Both the position numbers and the translations under genes were made by a program. The notes under the pieces are model-generated. The model did no database searches. It was given only the letters and a program-made list of their open reading frames with translations, and was not told where the DNA came from. DNA of 64,000 nt from Anastatus disparis (lineage: Eukaryota; Arthropoda; Insecta; Hymenoptera; Eupelmidae), in assembly GCA_017163975.1 (NCBI GenBank), contig JAFFSR010000237.1, positions 9,548,001-9,612,000 on the forward strand. Direction: 5' to 3'. This document shows positions 26,101 to 39,400 of the stretch, in pieces (position 1 is the stretch's first letter; each line of letters begins with the position of its first letter).

Positions 26101-28217
26101 ATAGATTCTGGTGTTTTGGTTATTGGCTTTGGTGTCGAGATTTGAGAACCAGTGATCGCTACCGTAGCAGAGGAAACAGTAGATGAATTTTTACCACCAA
26201 AAAACGCACGCCAGTTGAGCGAAGGCGAACGTTTAGAACTTTGGCGCTTCCGCTGTGGTAATTCAATAACTGTGTGATAATGTGGTGGTAATCCTGCTGC
26301 TCCTGGACCAACTTCAATAAGTTCTGGCTCTTGTGCAAGTGAACGACTTCGTGCCTCTTCAAGACTGAGTAACCTTGACGAGTTTGCAGCAATAGCTAAT
26401 GATTTGGGCCGCTGTTGGCTTTGAGTAGCTATAACTTCGCTTGGACCCGTGGCAAAAATTAGTTCAGCGTAACAAATGAGGAACTCTGTTACTACAGCTT
26501 GTACGCCAACTCCTTGCAATGCAGCGACTCCTCCAACTTCAAGTTCTTTACAACGGAGTAAGTTAGGTGCCCAAACTATTGCAACATTTCGTGGCGTCAT
26601 TCCAGTTTCTTCACCCCGCGCAGCCACACGTACCAAATGACGCATAAGGTATTCAAGAGTTCTGTAAAAAAAATGTTAAGAAATAAAAATAAGAAAATTC
26701 AAAAATATTTTCGAAATTAAAAAAAAAAATTTTTTTAATCAAGGAAAATTAGGAATATAAACTTTAAGAATTAAACATACCTAAAATGTGGAGGTGGCAA
26801 TTTTCGGACTGCATCTCGCATTCTGGCAAGACGTTCTTGATCAGTAGGAGCTTGCACAGCAGCAACGAAACTCGAGTAAAGCTGATAGGTACAAAGCGGG
26901 TTGGGCAGCTCACGGAAATACATTTTCAAAAGAGAGGCGACTGAATGAATATCTTGAAGAATACCTTCATCCGAGTGAAGAGTTGGTAACCGATCTTCGT
27001 CAAAGGCGTTTCGTAGTCGTTGGATGTTGGAACTAACACCGCTGAGACGATAAATACCATCGACAAGACCATGACGTTCGATAAATTCAGCACAGCAACG
27101 CAATACACAAGGTATTTCTTGGCCTGAGTTGAGTAGATGTTCACCAAGATCACAACCAAAGACGCGTTCTCGTAAAATACCTGATTGTTTGAGACGCCGA
27201 CGTGAAGGACGATTTAAGATGAATGAACGGAAGAAAGCTATGAGTTTCCCATGTTTTCGTAACACAGGTTTAACTGGCTGAGAAATTGGAACTGAACTTA
27301 AAGCAGGAGCTACAGGTTGTTGTAGCCCAACTAATTGTCTTGGTAGCTTGTCGCCAATAACTGCAACGCATTCAGCTGGAAAGAAACCCACATCAAAACC
27401 ATGTTTGCCACGCCACCAAGAGCTTTCCCCAGCTGGAGGCATATCAATAACTGAGATCATCGAGCCAACAGAGAAAGATAATTCGTCGGGTGCCTGAGCT
27501 TGATATGGTCGGACGGCATAAGCGGCCGCAACCGCAGGCGTGTTAATAGGACAAGAATCAGCTTCCGGCACAAGGATACGTCGGCCTCGATTATCAATTT
27601 GTAACCAGTTGAGTACAGGACCACAATTAAGACCTTCATGATTGAGAGCTGAGAAACGTCGTAGATATTCACGTAATTCTTCGTGTGGTAATTCACTTTC
27701 AGCAGCTCCCAAATCAGTTAACATAGAGAATTTACGATCGAATATGCAACGATGTAATTGTTTGTCAAACATTACTAAATTCTCAAATGTACGTTGCAGA
27801 ATCCAGCATGCATCTCCTGAAGTAACACGTACAGCAAAGGTACCAGCTGGCTGAATTGAACCTGAAGCTCCTTGTTCTTCTTCAGGTCCACTCATGGAAA
27901 CCTCAATCTTACCAAGTTCCACGTGCTCATAGTGAAAATGAGCACACTCATCGAGCTTAGGAAAACGAGCTTGGCTAGTAGCACTAGTCATACTGCTACT
28001 AGACTCATCAGTGGTCCCACTACATCCTGACGGGCCTTGCTATATTATCAAAAACAAAGAAAAAGCTTTTAGTACTTAATTATTAGTAAAACAAAATAAT
28101 AATAAAATATGAATTTATTGATAACTGTACCTTAACAATTTGAGGCTCTATGTCAGTGAGTTTGTAGGCCCGGGGTCTTTCAAACGAGGCTCCCGGCATC
28201 CTTTGCAGCCTCTTCAT
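23190..28217 (-). CDS. CdGAPr: PX-SH3-RhoGAP protein, CdGAPr / ARHGAP32-33 type
   Basis: Rho-family GTPase-activating protein acting on Cdc42/Rac-type GTPases at membranes and the cytoskeleton. Exons on the minus strand are 28131..28217, 26781..28039, 25677..26661, 25244..25617, 24851..25152, 23701..24775 and 23190..23628. They are all GT-AG and in frame (4521 nt, 1506 residues). The start is ATG at 28217 (MKRLQRMPGASFERP). A PX-like domain lies at about residues 65-180. An SH3 domain lies at about 202-257 (AVRPYQAQAPDELSFSVG, SSWWRGK, GFFPAECV). The RhoGAP domain lies at about 328-490, with the Arg-finger motif GIYRLSGV (Arg360) and TLEYLMRHL, NVAIVWAPNLLR near its end. The C-terminal two thirds is disordered and Ser/Glu/Asn-rich. 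The PX-SH3-GAP order is diagnostic for the TCGAP/RICS/CdGAPr group. An upstream non-coding exon is likely beyond 28217. Confidence 0.88.
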
Positions 28218-31200
28218 GGGCAAGGCCAGAATGTTACGGCCAAAAGAAAGTAATCCTCAGACACTGAACCAATTCATTCTTTTTCTAATTGATTGCTCCT
28301 TTAGCTCAGTCTCTAATTCTGTCATTACCCTCTGGCAGCTGCCTCTGAAAATTAAGATTTTCTATGAATCTTCATAGTAATAAACTGATATAAATCATAA
28401 ATTTCATCCGTATTTATTTTAAAGATTATAAAGAAAATCACGAATTCTCTTATACATTTTCTATTAACTGAATTCAATACTGATGCATAATTTATAAAAT
28501 TCAAAATTACCAATCGTCTGTACTATCTATTTTTGAGCAATCATAAAATGTTTAATGAAAATTTATAAAATGTAAATTTAGTTAAAAATTGTAATATCAA
28601 TTGAAAAAAGAAATTTTTATTTACTGTTAGCAAATTTTTATTTTAAAATAAAGAAAAATATAATACGTATTTTAGATAGATTTTTTTTAATCATATACTT
28701 TATAAAAGTCAAAATAAAATATTATTTTAACATAAATAGTTTAAAAAGCTTAAAAATTCTAATATTATATGACTTATAAGAATATCTAAAGTTCAGAGTT
28801 TAAAAAAAATTAAGACCTTGAAATTTAATTAAAATTTTAAATACCAAAATTTTAAAATTAGTAGGTCAATCAAAAAATTGAATTAATAGTCAATAAAAAT
28901 TAAATTTCTTGAGTACTAAAATTTATATATAAAATTAAATAATGTAGATGCTTCAAACTTTCTTAAATAATTTTTTAACACTAAACAAATGAATGAAAAG
29001 AATTCTCTCTGTAACAATAAAAAAAAATAAAAGACGATATATTTTAATATAATAAGAAATGTTAATGTATTTAGCACACAATACATCATGAATATAAAAA
29101 AGAATTTGATTAACATTGCCACTGCAGGAATGTAAATAAAGTAAAAGAAAAAAAAAGAGAGAAACGTATAAAAAGAAGATAAAATAATCAGAAAAATGAG
29201 GTAATACCAACTGGATAAAATATATATATCAGAGTGAGAAAACGGGAAGAAGATGGCGAAAGGAAAACGAAAAAATTTGTCTATATGTAAACTGCCTTTT
29301 TGGAGCACACAGGAGAGGAGAGGCCAGCAGTAGCCAACAGCTGTCACGCGTGTTGCGCGTTTGTAAACACGGGTTAACACGCCCATCATCTTTTATAATT
29401 GAATGAGAAACGAAGAAATAAGAGGAAAAAAAAATTGCAAAGGAATTGCAACTGAAATGAGATGCGTAGGTTAGCGTAGGTCGTTAGAAATGCAAGGAAT
29501 CGAAAGAATACTATAAATGCTTATATGTTAAATGTATTCAGAAAAAAAGTAGGGTATGCATATACTTGCATTGCATATATAAATACGTTATATATACATA
29601 CCTTGTATATATATAAGCGCGTTCGAAGGATATTAAAAAGCCCAGAGGCTGCTGTCAGAGGTTATTTTAAAATGAAAAATATAATTTTCTTGATTTAAAT
29701 TATTATTTTTTCGAATTAAATGCACTGATATTGGTGTTAACGTAAATTTATCCGAAACTCTTGATGTGTAAGCGTTTCTTTTTCCTTCTTGACATAACCT
29801 CTAAGGGCTAGCAACAAGCGCCAGCACATCTTTCCGTCCACTTGTTTCGACGAGCTCATCTATAACTAAATACGTTGACTGACACGCATATAACAAACAT
29901 GCGTGTGTTAAGAAGCACTTAATTACAAAGAAAAAACGCAGACCTCTTCCTCTCTTTATTATTTTCAATAAAACGTACCACTCGCGAGCTTTTTATTATT
30001 CTCTCATAAATAAAAAACATAAAAGAAGAAGAAATTGATGTTATCCTTTTTCACGTTCAACGTAGAAACTATAGACTGCCGCAATGTTGTATAGCCATAA
30101 TAGCCTAGGCCTAGGAGATTATCTTCTCTCTTCCAATTCCATCCAACCAAACGTTGTGTGTTGTTCCCCTCCTATTTCAAACTATACCTATATCACACTT
30201 ACGTCTCTTCAACTAACACTAAACACTATATCGCCCATCACGTCACGTCACACACAAATAACTACTTCTTTCTCTCTTCTTCTTATATATATATATGTAT
30301 TATTCGTCTCTTTATTCCTTTTACAATTTTCTCTTTTTCAGCTCATAGTCGTCGTTAAGGCCTGAGGCTTCTTTATTTATTATCATGATTTTAATCAGTC
30401 TTTTATTCATAACTTTATTGTACATTAATAATTAATTCGATTGAAGATTGTCTTTTGTTTTTTTTTTGTTTTAGATTATTGATGAACCGAGCACAGTAAA
30501 ATACTGATCATATTAAAAAATTCTTAACAATTTCTACATATTTTACAGCTATGGAAAAGAAGCACGAATAGAAGAGAAAGATAGCATTAACATGGCGACT
30601 TTATTTTACGCTTGCGCATCTTCAAACCGGCAACTTTTGAATAGCTCAAAAAAATCTTTAATAAATAAACATTTTTACTTCATTTTTAAGAACCTTGTAG
30701 CCAAATTATGAAAATTTTTACGTTAGAGTAATTCATTATTCATTTGTAAAACAGTTTTTAAAAAATAAAAGTTTTTTATAAAAATTCAGAATATTTATTA
30801 CAGTTGATTAATTACAATAGTTTTAGTACATTAAGATTACATAGCTTAGTACAGTAGAATAATAAATGAACATAAAAAATATAGTTTTGTTTGTTGTTTT
30901 ACATAAAACAAAAATCTAATAATCTTTGATTAATCTTGAAATCATAAGAAACTATAACAAATAAAGTTTTGTTTGTTGCTTTACACAAAACAAATAAATA
31001 GTTAATCTTGAAATCATAAGAAACATAATTAATTTGCTTGTCAACAGCTTAATATTAAAAAAACGCGGACGTTGTGTTTAATCTATAATCATAATTCGTG
31101 TTGTAATCTAATTTGTATTCATAATACTTATCTGCCTGCAGATACTATTACATTAATAATTAAGAAAAAAATATTAGCTTTATTACATCATTAATTAAAA

Positions 31201-31374
31201 AAAAAATTTATCTTCATTTAACGTTATTCTTATTTGTAACATTATTGATCGTTTTGTACTTGGTCTTTCTATTTTTCTTCATTTATTTTAATTTCTAAAT
31301 AATCTAACGATTTTGCACCATTTAAAAGAAAATAATTTTTTATAAATAAAAAATTGAATTCTATATCATATTAC
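28218..31374. other. Upstream region of the RhoGAP gene, no coding gene seen
   Basis: Mostly AT-rich. A less AT-rich stretch at about 29270-29400 and mixed sequence at 29750-30360 are candidate non-coding exons or promoters of the minus-strand RhoGAP gene. Open frames at 28916-29389 and 30084-30365 translate into Phe/Tyr-rich low-complexity peptides and are not called. Confidence 0.45.
30882..31024. repeat. Imperfect tandem duplication of a 60-70 bp unit
   Basis: The unit runs from agttttgtttgttg to aatcttgaaatcataagaaa. It occurs at 30882-30951 and again, about 10 bp shorter, at 30965-31024. The copies are nearly identical at both ends. There is no coding capacity. Confidence 0.8.
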
Positions 31375-32538
31375 TCAATCTAAGGTGTTTTTTTGCGAAT
31401 CTACAGTTTCACAACTAAAATTTTTATTAGCTTTAGCTATCAATAAAGTACCGACAGTCTGTTTGAACTGCTTTGGTTTTTCAATATTAAGCTTATCAAC
31501 AAGACTTTTTTGAAAATCTTCATCAACGCTATTTTTAAATATTCTTGTAAGAGACTCAGTTAAAATTTTACATGACATTATATCGTCATCCTTCGGAACA
31601 AGATTTCTGTAAACGTATTCTGCATTTCTTTTAATTATAAATTTAATGTTGGGATCAGTGTCTTCTATCTGCTTTATAAATATCAATAACAAAGATGCGA
31701 ATTCATCGAAAGATATGCTTTCTAATTGAAACTAAAAAACAATTTTTCAATTTAAAATATCAAATATTTTTCAATACATAAAAACAAACATGAGAAATGT
31801 AATTACCATTAGTTTTATAGATAAATAATGTTTCAACGAGGAAAATTCTTTTTGAGGTTTGAGTTTTGGGTCAGCAATTAACGACAGCGAGGCATTTCTG
31901 ATACAAATGACTTTCTTCATTTCGATGTCGTTTAACGACTTTTTTTCCACTATCGCAATAGTGGCCTTTTGGTTAAAACTTTGTAGGCCCAACTGATTTT
32001 TCAAAGCCTTTGTTAATAAAAATTTTAAATTCGGTAATTCGGAGCCGCATTTTGTTATTTGAATGCTGAAAAATTCGTCGTGATCGAATATTTTATAATC
32101 CATTTTTACGTAATTTTTAGCATTGTCTTCTAATCTTTTCGATAAAAGTGCGTTTGTGATCTAAAAAAAGAGAAACGATAATTGTTAAGTATTGGAGAGA
32201 ATTTCCGAAATAAACTTTGCTTCGAAAAATTGGGTTTTTAAAATGAATTTTTGAAATATTTTTAAAATTTCATTGAAAGCGGCTATTGACTTTAGGAAGG
32301 CGTTATACATATTACTAAGACTTGAAATAATCGTAATTTTAAGATAATAGGTTCGATTCATCGTCCATCCGAATTTTTCAGAGACATTTAAAAATAATTC
32401 TCATCGAAATTTTTAGTACAGCGAAGGTCGAACTTGTAACCCGATCATTGTGTTATCTTAACCCAATTTCCTAAAAACGGTAGAAATGCCCGTAAAAATG
32501 AAATAATATGGAATTTATACCAGTTTTATTGAATCCAT
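31375..32538 (-). CDS. Unrecognised 242-residue protein, three-exon model
   Basis: Two phase-0 exons are well supported: 31807..32160 and 31375..31731, separated by a 75-bp GT-AG intron. Their joined frame is rich in Lys, Glu, Ile and Leu and looks like a globular helical protein. The upstream exon is less certain. An 18-nt coding exon at 32521..32538 (MDSIKL, donor CTG|GTATAA) joins in phase 0 across a 360-bp intron. The product has no signal peptide, no membrane segment and no motif I recognise. Sample segments are GSELPNLKFLLTKALKNQLG and TESLTRIFKNSVDEDFQKSL. The gene lies between the RhoGAP gene and the carboxylase gene, back-to-back with the latter. Its first exon could be elsewhere. 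Confidence 0.5.
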
Positions 32539-33343
32539 CAATAATTCTAAAGTCGTAGTGTAGTAAGTCATTATTATTAATTTTAAATATTATCAATAAT
32601 TATAATAAATCGAATTTTTGTGCCAAAACTTTAAAAATTACAAGTGTTTTTTAAAGGCCGTAAATAAAAACAAATTTAAATGTCTCGGAGAAAAAAATTT
32701 TATTTCGGAGCAACAAACGTCTTTTAAATATTAGTAAACAAAGAATTTTAATTTTAGAATTTCTTCTCACTTTAGTCGATAAAGTGAAATTACCACATAA
32801 CCAATTGTCGATCTGCGCATGCTCAATTTTTGTTCTCGGTCGATAAAGAAACTTGGAATTTTTATTGCATATATATAGGTGTATAGGTGCATAATATTGT
32901 CTGCAGGAGTAATATTGGTTAGGAAGTTCTGACAATCTAGGACTATAGACAATATGATTGAAATACTACGAAATATTGTACGGTAGAGTAAAAGTAGTAG
33001 CTTTAGGGTATTATAAAGGCGCAGGTGCAACTGTTGTCGAATGCACTTCCTTATTTAATGTGTAGTACACGGCTGGCGAAGGGGCAGTATACACGTTAGT
33101 TAAAAAAAAGGTATATCCTACCTAAAGTATTGAATTGTTCGCAGTAAGGCCTAAAAAAAAGGAAAATATTCCGAAGCGAAGAAAGTACGTAAAAAATAGT
33201 ATAAGACATAAGTGAGCAAAATCTGACATGGAGTGTTGATAAATGTCAATGATCGAAGTTCAACCTAGTTTAATATCAAACGGAATAAATCCGTTTTTCG
33301 TAAATTCTTGACATAACGTAGAAATATTGTAAAAGCATTCCGA
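32539..33343. promoter_or_regulatory. Region upstream of carboxylase first exon 1a
   Basis: An 805-bp gap between the divergent unrecognised gene and the first carboxylase start. The part from about 33030 to 33343 is less AT-rich and probably contains promoter and 5'UTR. No TATA box or transcription start can be fixed. Confidence 0.4.
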
Positions 33344-33444
33344 ATGACAGGCGACAAGGCTAACGTGCAAACTAACCTCCAACAGGAGGAAAGTAATCCT
33401 CCTCAGCCATCAGCTCCGGCTGCACCACGGAAAATCCGTCACCG
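33344..33444 (+). CDS. ACC: Carboxylase alternative first coding exon 1a
   Basis: The ATG at 33344 encodes 33 residues (start [16 protein letters not shown], end APRKIRH) and leaves CG at a strong donor (CACCG|GTAAGT). Joined to the common exon at 42477 it makes Arg, giving [11 protein letters not shown]. The N-terminus is Gln/Pro/Ala-rich and hydrophilic, with no targeting signal. Confidence 0.85.
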
Positions 33445-36400
33445 GTAAGTGAAAAATTATTTTTCATCATTAAATATGCATGTATTTGTGTATATAATGA
33501 CAAATCGTTATCTTTTTCTCTCTTTCTCTCTCATGCTGTGTTTCTATTTATCCCTCGCATAACGTTGACTTTTTAAGTACACAATCCTATCTCATTACGT
33601 TAATTCGTCTATCTACCGGTCTGATAATAGCATCGTGAATCAATTCGAATAAAATATCTATTGGTCCAATTGTATTTAGTGAGGAAATAGTTGTTCTAGC
33701 ATAAGAAGGAGTAACATGCTGAGCGAGAAAAAAAAAGAAGAATTCATATAGAAGACCGGCTGCGTGGTATATACGCGAGTTTAGGTGTAATATACTATAG
33801 CTCACGACTCGCCTGACACGACCATTGGCCAATCCCAAGCGCTCCCTACGATCTTTCGATTTATGTATTTCAACTACTACTACTACCACTATACCTGTCT
33901 TTTCAAACAATTTCTTCTTCATCTCGCTCTATCTCTCGCTCGCTCTCTCTGTGTAAAAAAAAGCATGCTTTACTCTTGACAACGCGTGTTTTCCTCGTGC
34001 GCGGCTAGCTTCCATGCACACGTGCGACAGCTGATCATCGATGAACGATAGAATTTTTTCTTCTTCTCTTAATTGATAAGAGATTATGACATTAAATATC
34101 GAATATGGTAAATAATGTTTAAAATTTTTTGCTAAATTATCTTATATAGTATGATTTGGTTACAGCGAATTACATCCATGTATATAGATATATGTGTCAT
34201 GTTTAAATGATAATAACAGCAGGGCAGTGATCGCGTTTGAGAAAGAGCGAGAGAAAGAGACAACAAAAGAGACAGATTATTAGGGTATAAGAGAGAGGGA
34301 AGTCAAACAGTGCGATGTAGAGAAAGAAAGAGAGAAAAGAGACGAGGCCATATATACATCAGTAGCGAAGTAGATACATACGCTTACGCTTGTATATATA
34401 TATTTAAATTTTAAAAAAAAGTCGCATGCGGCCCTTTTTAGCGTTTTATTACTCTTAATCACGCATTTCCTTTTCTTTTTTTCATGCACGTGCAAAACAA
34501 TAATTGTCGGTTTTGAGTTTTACTGATTTTTTTTGGATTAATTTTGATACTTTTGGGTGATTTTTTTTGTATATATTGTTGTGTGGTTTGTCGTGTTACT
34601 AAAGTAATTTTTAATGTAACACCGATGAGGAAGTCACCAACAGCTCGTGCCACTCTAAGGTACTTTATTTTAACATAATTATGTATATTTACTTATTGTA
34701 CTTAACATATTATATGGTATCTTTGTGTTCATGTTTAACATTTATTTAATAAATATTATTAACAAAATTCGATCGTTTTGTCTTATTTTTCATAACATAC
34801 AATCTTAACTGAGATAATGAGTCAGTGCTGACGTTGAGAAACGATCTTTAAATTTAATTTTATAACAATGTAAATAATTTACAATTTATTTAAATGTTGG
34901 TATACAGTTTAACGACAAAAATAAAGCTGAAAATTTGAACGTTGAAAAATAGTACAATTACGCTTGATTTACAACGTGTTGAACTTATTCATCTCTACTT
35001 CTACCTATTCAGAGTGTAGTGATTCATCTGTTAAAGTGTAAAAGTTGTTTTTGACCAAAATCACTTGTCATTCAGTTCCAAAGAGTTAATGTTATCGGGT
35101 ACACTTGAATATTCAAATATGTTTGTGTAACAGCGGAATAAATATTAATTAAACGTTTTATTATGATATTTATTATTTGATGAATTGTAACAAAAAAAAT
35201 AAGATTTTTAATAATTACTTTTTTGTTAATATGAAGTAGAATCGAATTAGAAAGAATTCGAAAATTTTGAATAAAAATGACGAATATTGTTCTCGAAATC
35301 AATTGATAAAGTGTACGTTTTGATATAATATTTATTAAAAAAACAATCAGACATATAATAAAAATTTCAACATTGTGAATTCATCTCTAATTTTAAGTTA
35401 AACTAATATTAAGTTAAGTTTGTTTTTTTTGCATGAATAAAATAAAAATACGCCTGGTGGGATATAATCGTAAAAAGCATTGACGTAAAAAGGTTTCTTG
35501 CTTATTCTATGGAAACAGCATATTTTAAAGAGATAAGTAATAAACGTAAACTCAAGAGACTGAAAAATAAGAAATATTGCATGTATACATAGTTTTGGTA
35601 TATCGTTTGAAATTATCCGTTGTATTAGCGATCGATTTATATTTGATAACTCACTAACCGTCAATGTTCATGGAAAATCGAAAAATTTGTTGTTATGTAA
35701 CGTTTGCGTCTTCCAAACTTTTTATTTTGATTATCAATATATGATATATCGACACGCACGGAAAATGTAGAAGTATTCAAACCAGATAAAGCTTTTTTTC
35801 ATTTTAAAATAAATGTTGTAAAAAAACTTTTTTTTAGAAAGAAAAAACGTTGAATAAACGTCACTAATTTTGAAATTCCAATTGTTTGAATGCGTTAAAT
35901 TTTAAAAATATTTAAATCTGTTTTTGATTTTCATTTAGAATTGTTACATCTAAATATAAATATATTCGTATTACTCTTAGCAATTTATGAAAAATATTTT
36001 CTTATAAAAATCATAATCATGCGTTTTCATTATCAAATATATAAAATCACGCCATTTCTATTATCCATTATATAATATTAATAAACATTATCGAATTAAA
36101 AATATCGTGTTTATAACGGTGCGAGAATAAAATTTTTGCTAACGAATGCGATTTGTGGTTTACATATCACTAGAACTTTATAATACTAGTCAATTTTGTT
36201 TGTTTGATTGCGATGCTGAGAAAATTATGGCGATTTGCCGCTATTCAATGAGCTTGTAGCTTACGTAATATTTTTTTTTTCTTTTACATACGTGAAAACA
36301 AGGAAAATAGACATCGTATAAGTGTGCTCTACTTAAAAATTGAAAATTGATTTTTTTTTCTATTTATTGCAAGATTGATTTATGCAAAATCATATTATAT

Positions 36401-39400
36401 TTATAATTCTATGAAAAATGATAGATTTTGGCTCGTTTCTAAATTTTAGTATAATCCAAAAAGTTTTTATTAGTATAATATTTGTTTGTGGTGCTTTCAT
36501 TTTTAAATTATTGCGTGGTAAGTATTTCGAGTATATTAAAAATTTTTTTTTAAATCTTGTCTTTCAAATCTTTCTATTTGAATTTTAGAATTTCAATGAA
36601 ATACGTTAGAAAAACAAAATAATTTATTAGTATGATATTTAAATTTACAAAAAGGTTTTTAATATCGATTAATAGTATAGTTAATTAACAAGTGTTGAAA
36701 AAATATAAATAAGTCACAAGTACATTCCAATTTAATGTTAAATAATTTCTAAAATAATATAACACAATACGGAAACATGTAATAAAAATTACAAATGAAG
36801 AAACGAGAGAGAGAGCATTAAAGAGCGTAACTTGTTAAAGGCGAAAGATGTAACGCATAAATATATAAATAAATAATAAGCTAAAAGTTCTTCAACTTGG
36901 TATATATATATATAAGTCAAATATGGGTATATATGCATGATTTCGTTTCGTCGATTGTTGACGTTGGCACAAACACACACTTTTAAGTATTACGTATATC
37001 TATATATGTGTGTATCGGGTGACCCTTGAACTTTACAATACACATATGAAAAAGCTTTACCCGCAGTATATTGAAGAAAAAGGCTTTCAAGTAAGACTAG
37101 TATGTGACGATGGTATAACGTATCAGTCGTCGTCTCGCGGTCTTTACGGCTTCAAACTTCCGTCCCGCGCTGTCGCGATATATGTACTTCTTTTTTTTTT
37201 TAATAAAAATCGGATTTCGTTTTGCTGGTTATGCTACGAGCTCTTCTGGATACTTTTATCGGTATTTTCAACGGACAATCATTTAAATCTTTATTGCATA
37301 TACCTTTTTCATTGATTATCTTTTTTTTTTCTTGTTTTACAATAACATATCGTTTAAATTTTGAACATTGAAGTTACTCCGTATATTTCACATATTAAAT
37401 CTTATTGGAAAATCGCAAGTCATTCGAATAATTGAAAAATCGTTATTTCAATTTTCATTCACATATAAGCATTGATTTTGTACATGCGTGTTTACGTTTG
37501 ATATTTATTTAAAATATCATATACATTTTATTGAATTTAATCGATATCATTTCTTAATTATTTAATTTAGCGCCGATTTAGAAGGAAAATTATTTGATTA
37601 TTTTAGTCCACTATTTACTGATATTTTATTACGAGGTAATCAAAATTTATTGTTTTTTTTTTTGTAATTATAGTTTTGTGAAGTTTTATTAAATTAATCG
37701 CGTTATATCGATTTTATAAATTGAAAAAGTGATCGTTACAACTATTGTCACGTTAACGTAATCAGCGCGATAATACATTACAACATACACGACCGTATAA
37801 TAACTTGCATGAATATTTATAAATAAATATTTATATTAAGGATTTTTTTTACACATTTGTAGATAAGTGCGTATGAGGTGTCGGTTTTTAACATAATAAT
37901 TAAGCTACATGTAACAAAACTTCAAGTACCATATCGAAAGGCTTATAACAAAAATTTTTCAATTTGGTAAGAGTGCATGGGTTAATTGGGAAACAAATTA
38001 TCTTAACAAAATAAAATAAAGTTACGAAGAAAGAAAAAAAAATAGAGAAAAGACAAACACAAAAAAAAAGTTGAAATTTTACAATTGAAGGTAACATAAA
38101 AGAGGAAGAACAAAATCAAATTCAAATTGAAGCCAAGGCTTTAGTCAGTGAAGATACAATGGCGGAACCAGTTAGTTTTGTCTTGGGCGAAGAAGAGGAC
38201 GAAAATGGTGAAGAAACGAGCGATAGTTTTCCATCAGCTAATAAAGAACAAATTCAACAGCAACAACAGCAACAGCAGCAACATGCTAACGGACTTATTG
38301 AACGTCGTAGACGTCTCAGGTAGATGACCTAAGCACATTTTTTTTTCATTTTTTTTTATCTTTTTTTTTTTATTGTATATACTATTTTGTACATCACGTG
38401 CGCGATTATTTAAGCTACTAACACGAATCACGCCTTCTCTATGTATTAATTATGTATATTTAATGCTATAAGCATGGCTCTACTTATATATTTTATTGAC
38501 TACTTTTATTAATCACTTTTTTTTTTAAATTCTACATTTTATTTGAGTTTTGGAAATTTATGAGAATTTTTTGAAGTTAAGTTTTAATTTCCGGGGTCAA
38601 TCTGTTGCTCACGTAACAAACAAGTCCCAATACATATTCATGCTTTACACAAACGATGGAAAAGCAGAAGCGTTGAAAAAAAAGTGTGTCTTACACATAC
38701 TTCATCAATAAATTTTTATTTAAATGTGTATGAAAAATATAAGTTTGAGACTAAAACTCATTCAATCTTTTGTATTATGGGTTATATAACTGTTTAGTTA
38801 AAAATTATGAAAAAATATCTGAAATTATTTAATATGATTTGATATTTTCAAAATTTTATGCTTTCATAAGAAGTTACTTTCTTTTTATTAAAATAATCAT
38901 TGTAGATACAATTTCTGTTTTAAACTCATTATTAAAAAATATAGAAATTTTTTTGACACAACATGCGTAAAATTGTAGTTTATGCAACGCAACCAAATTC
39001 TTAATGTACAGTTTTACGTACTCGATGTCAAAATAATGCATCTTGTAATGGGTATGAAATGGCTTTATTTACGAAATGAGAAGCTTACGGGTTAACAACT
39101 TTCGTAAATAAGCTTTTGAGTACCAGTTGCTAACTGTATTTTTCGTCATGAGAGCCAAGAAAGAGCAACAAAATTGCGATATTGAGGTTAGAATGACGAA
39201 AAATATTGTTCAGTAAAAAGTGTTTTAAATTACGCCGGTTTCGCCGATCCTCGTGCATATCGGTCGCGTAAATATTTATAATTTAACGCACTAGTATCGA
39301 AAAAAACCATAGGAATTCATCCTATCAAATTTATGTTATTTAGTTTCAGAATAATAATAAAATAATTTTTAAAAAATATTAAATGTTTAATATTCATGAA

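Noticed and set aside
28916..29389. 157-codon Phe/Tyr-rich frame that looks like a membrane protein
   Set aside because: AT-rich sequence read as T-rich codons yields false hydrophobic peptides. There are no splice context, conserved motifs or even composition.
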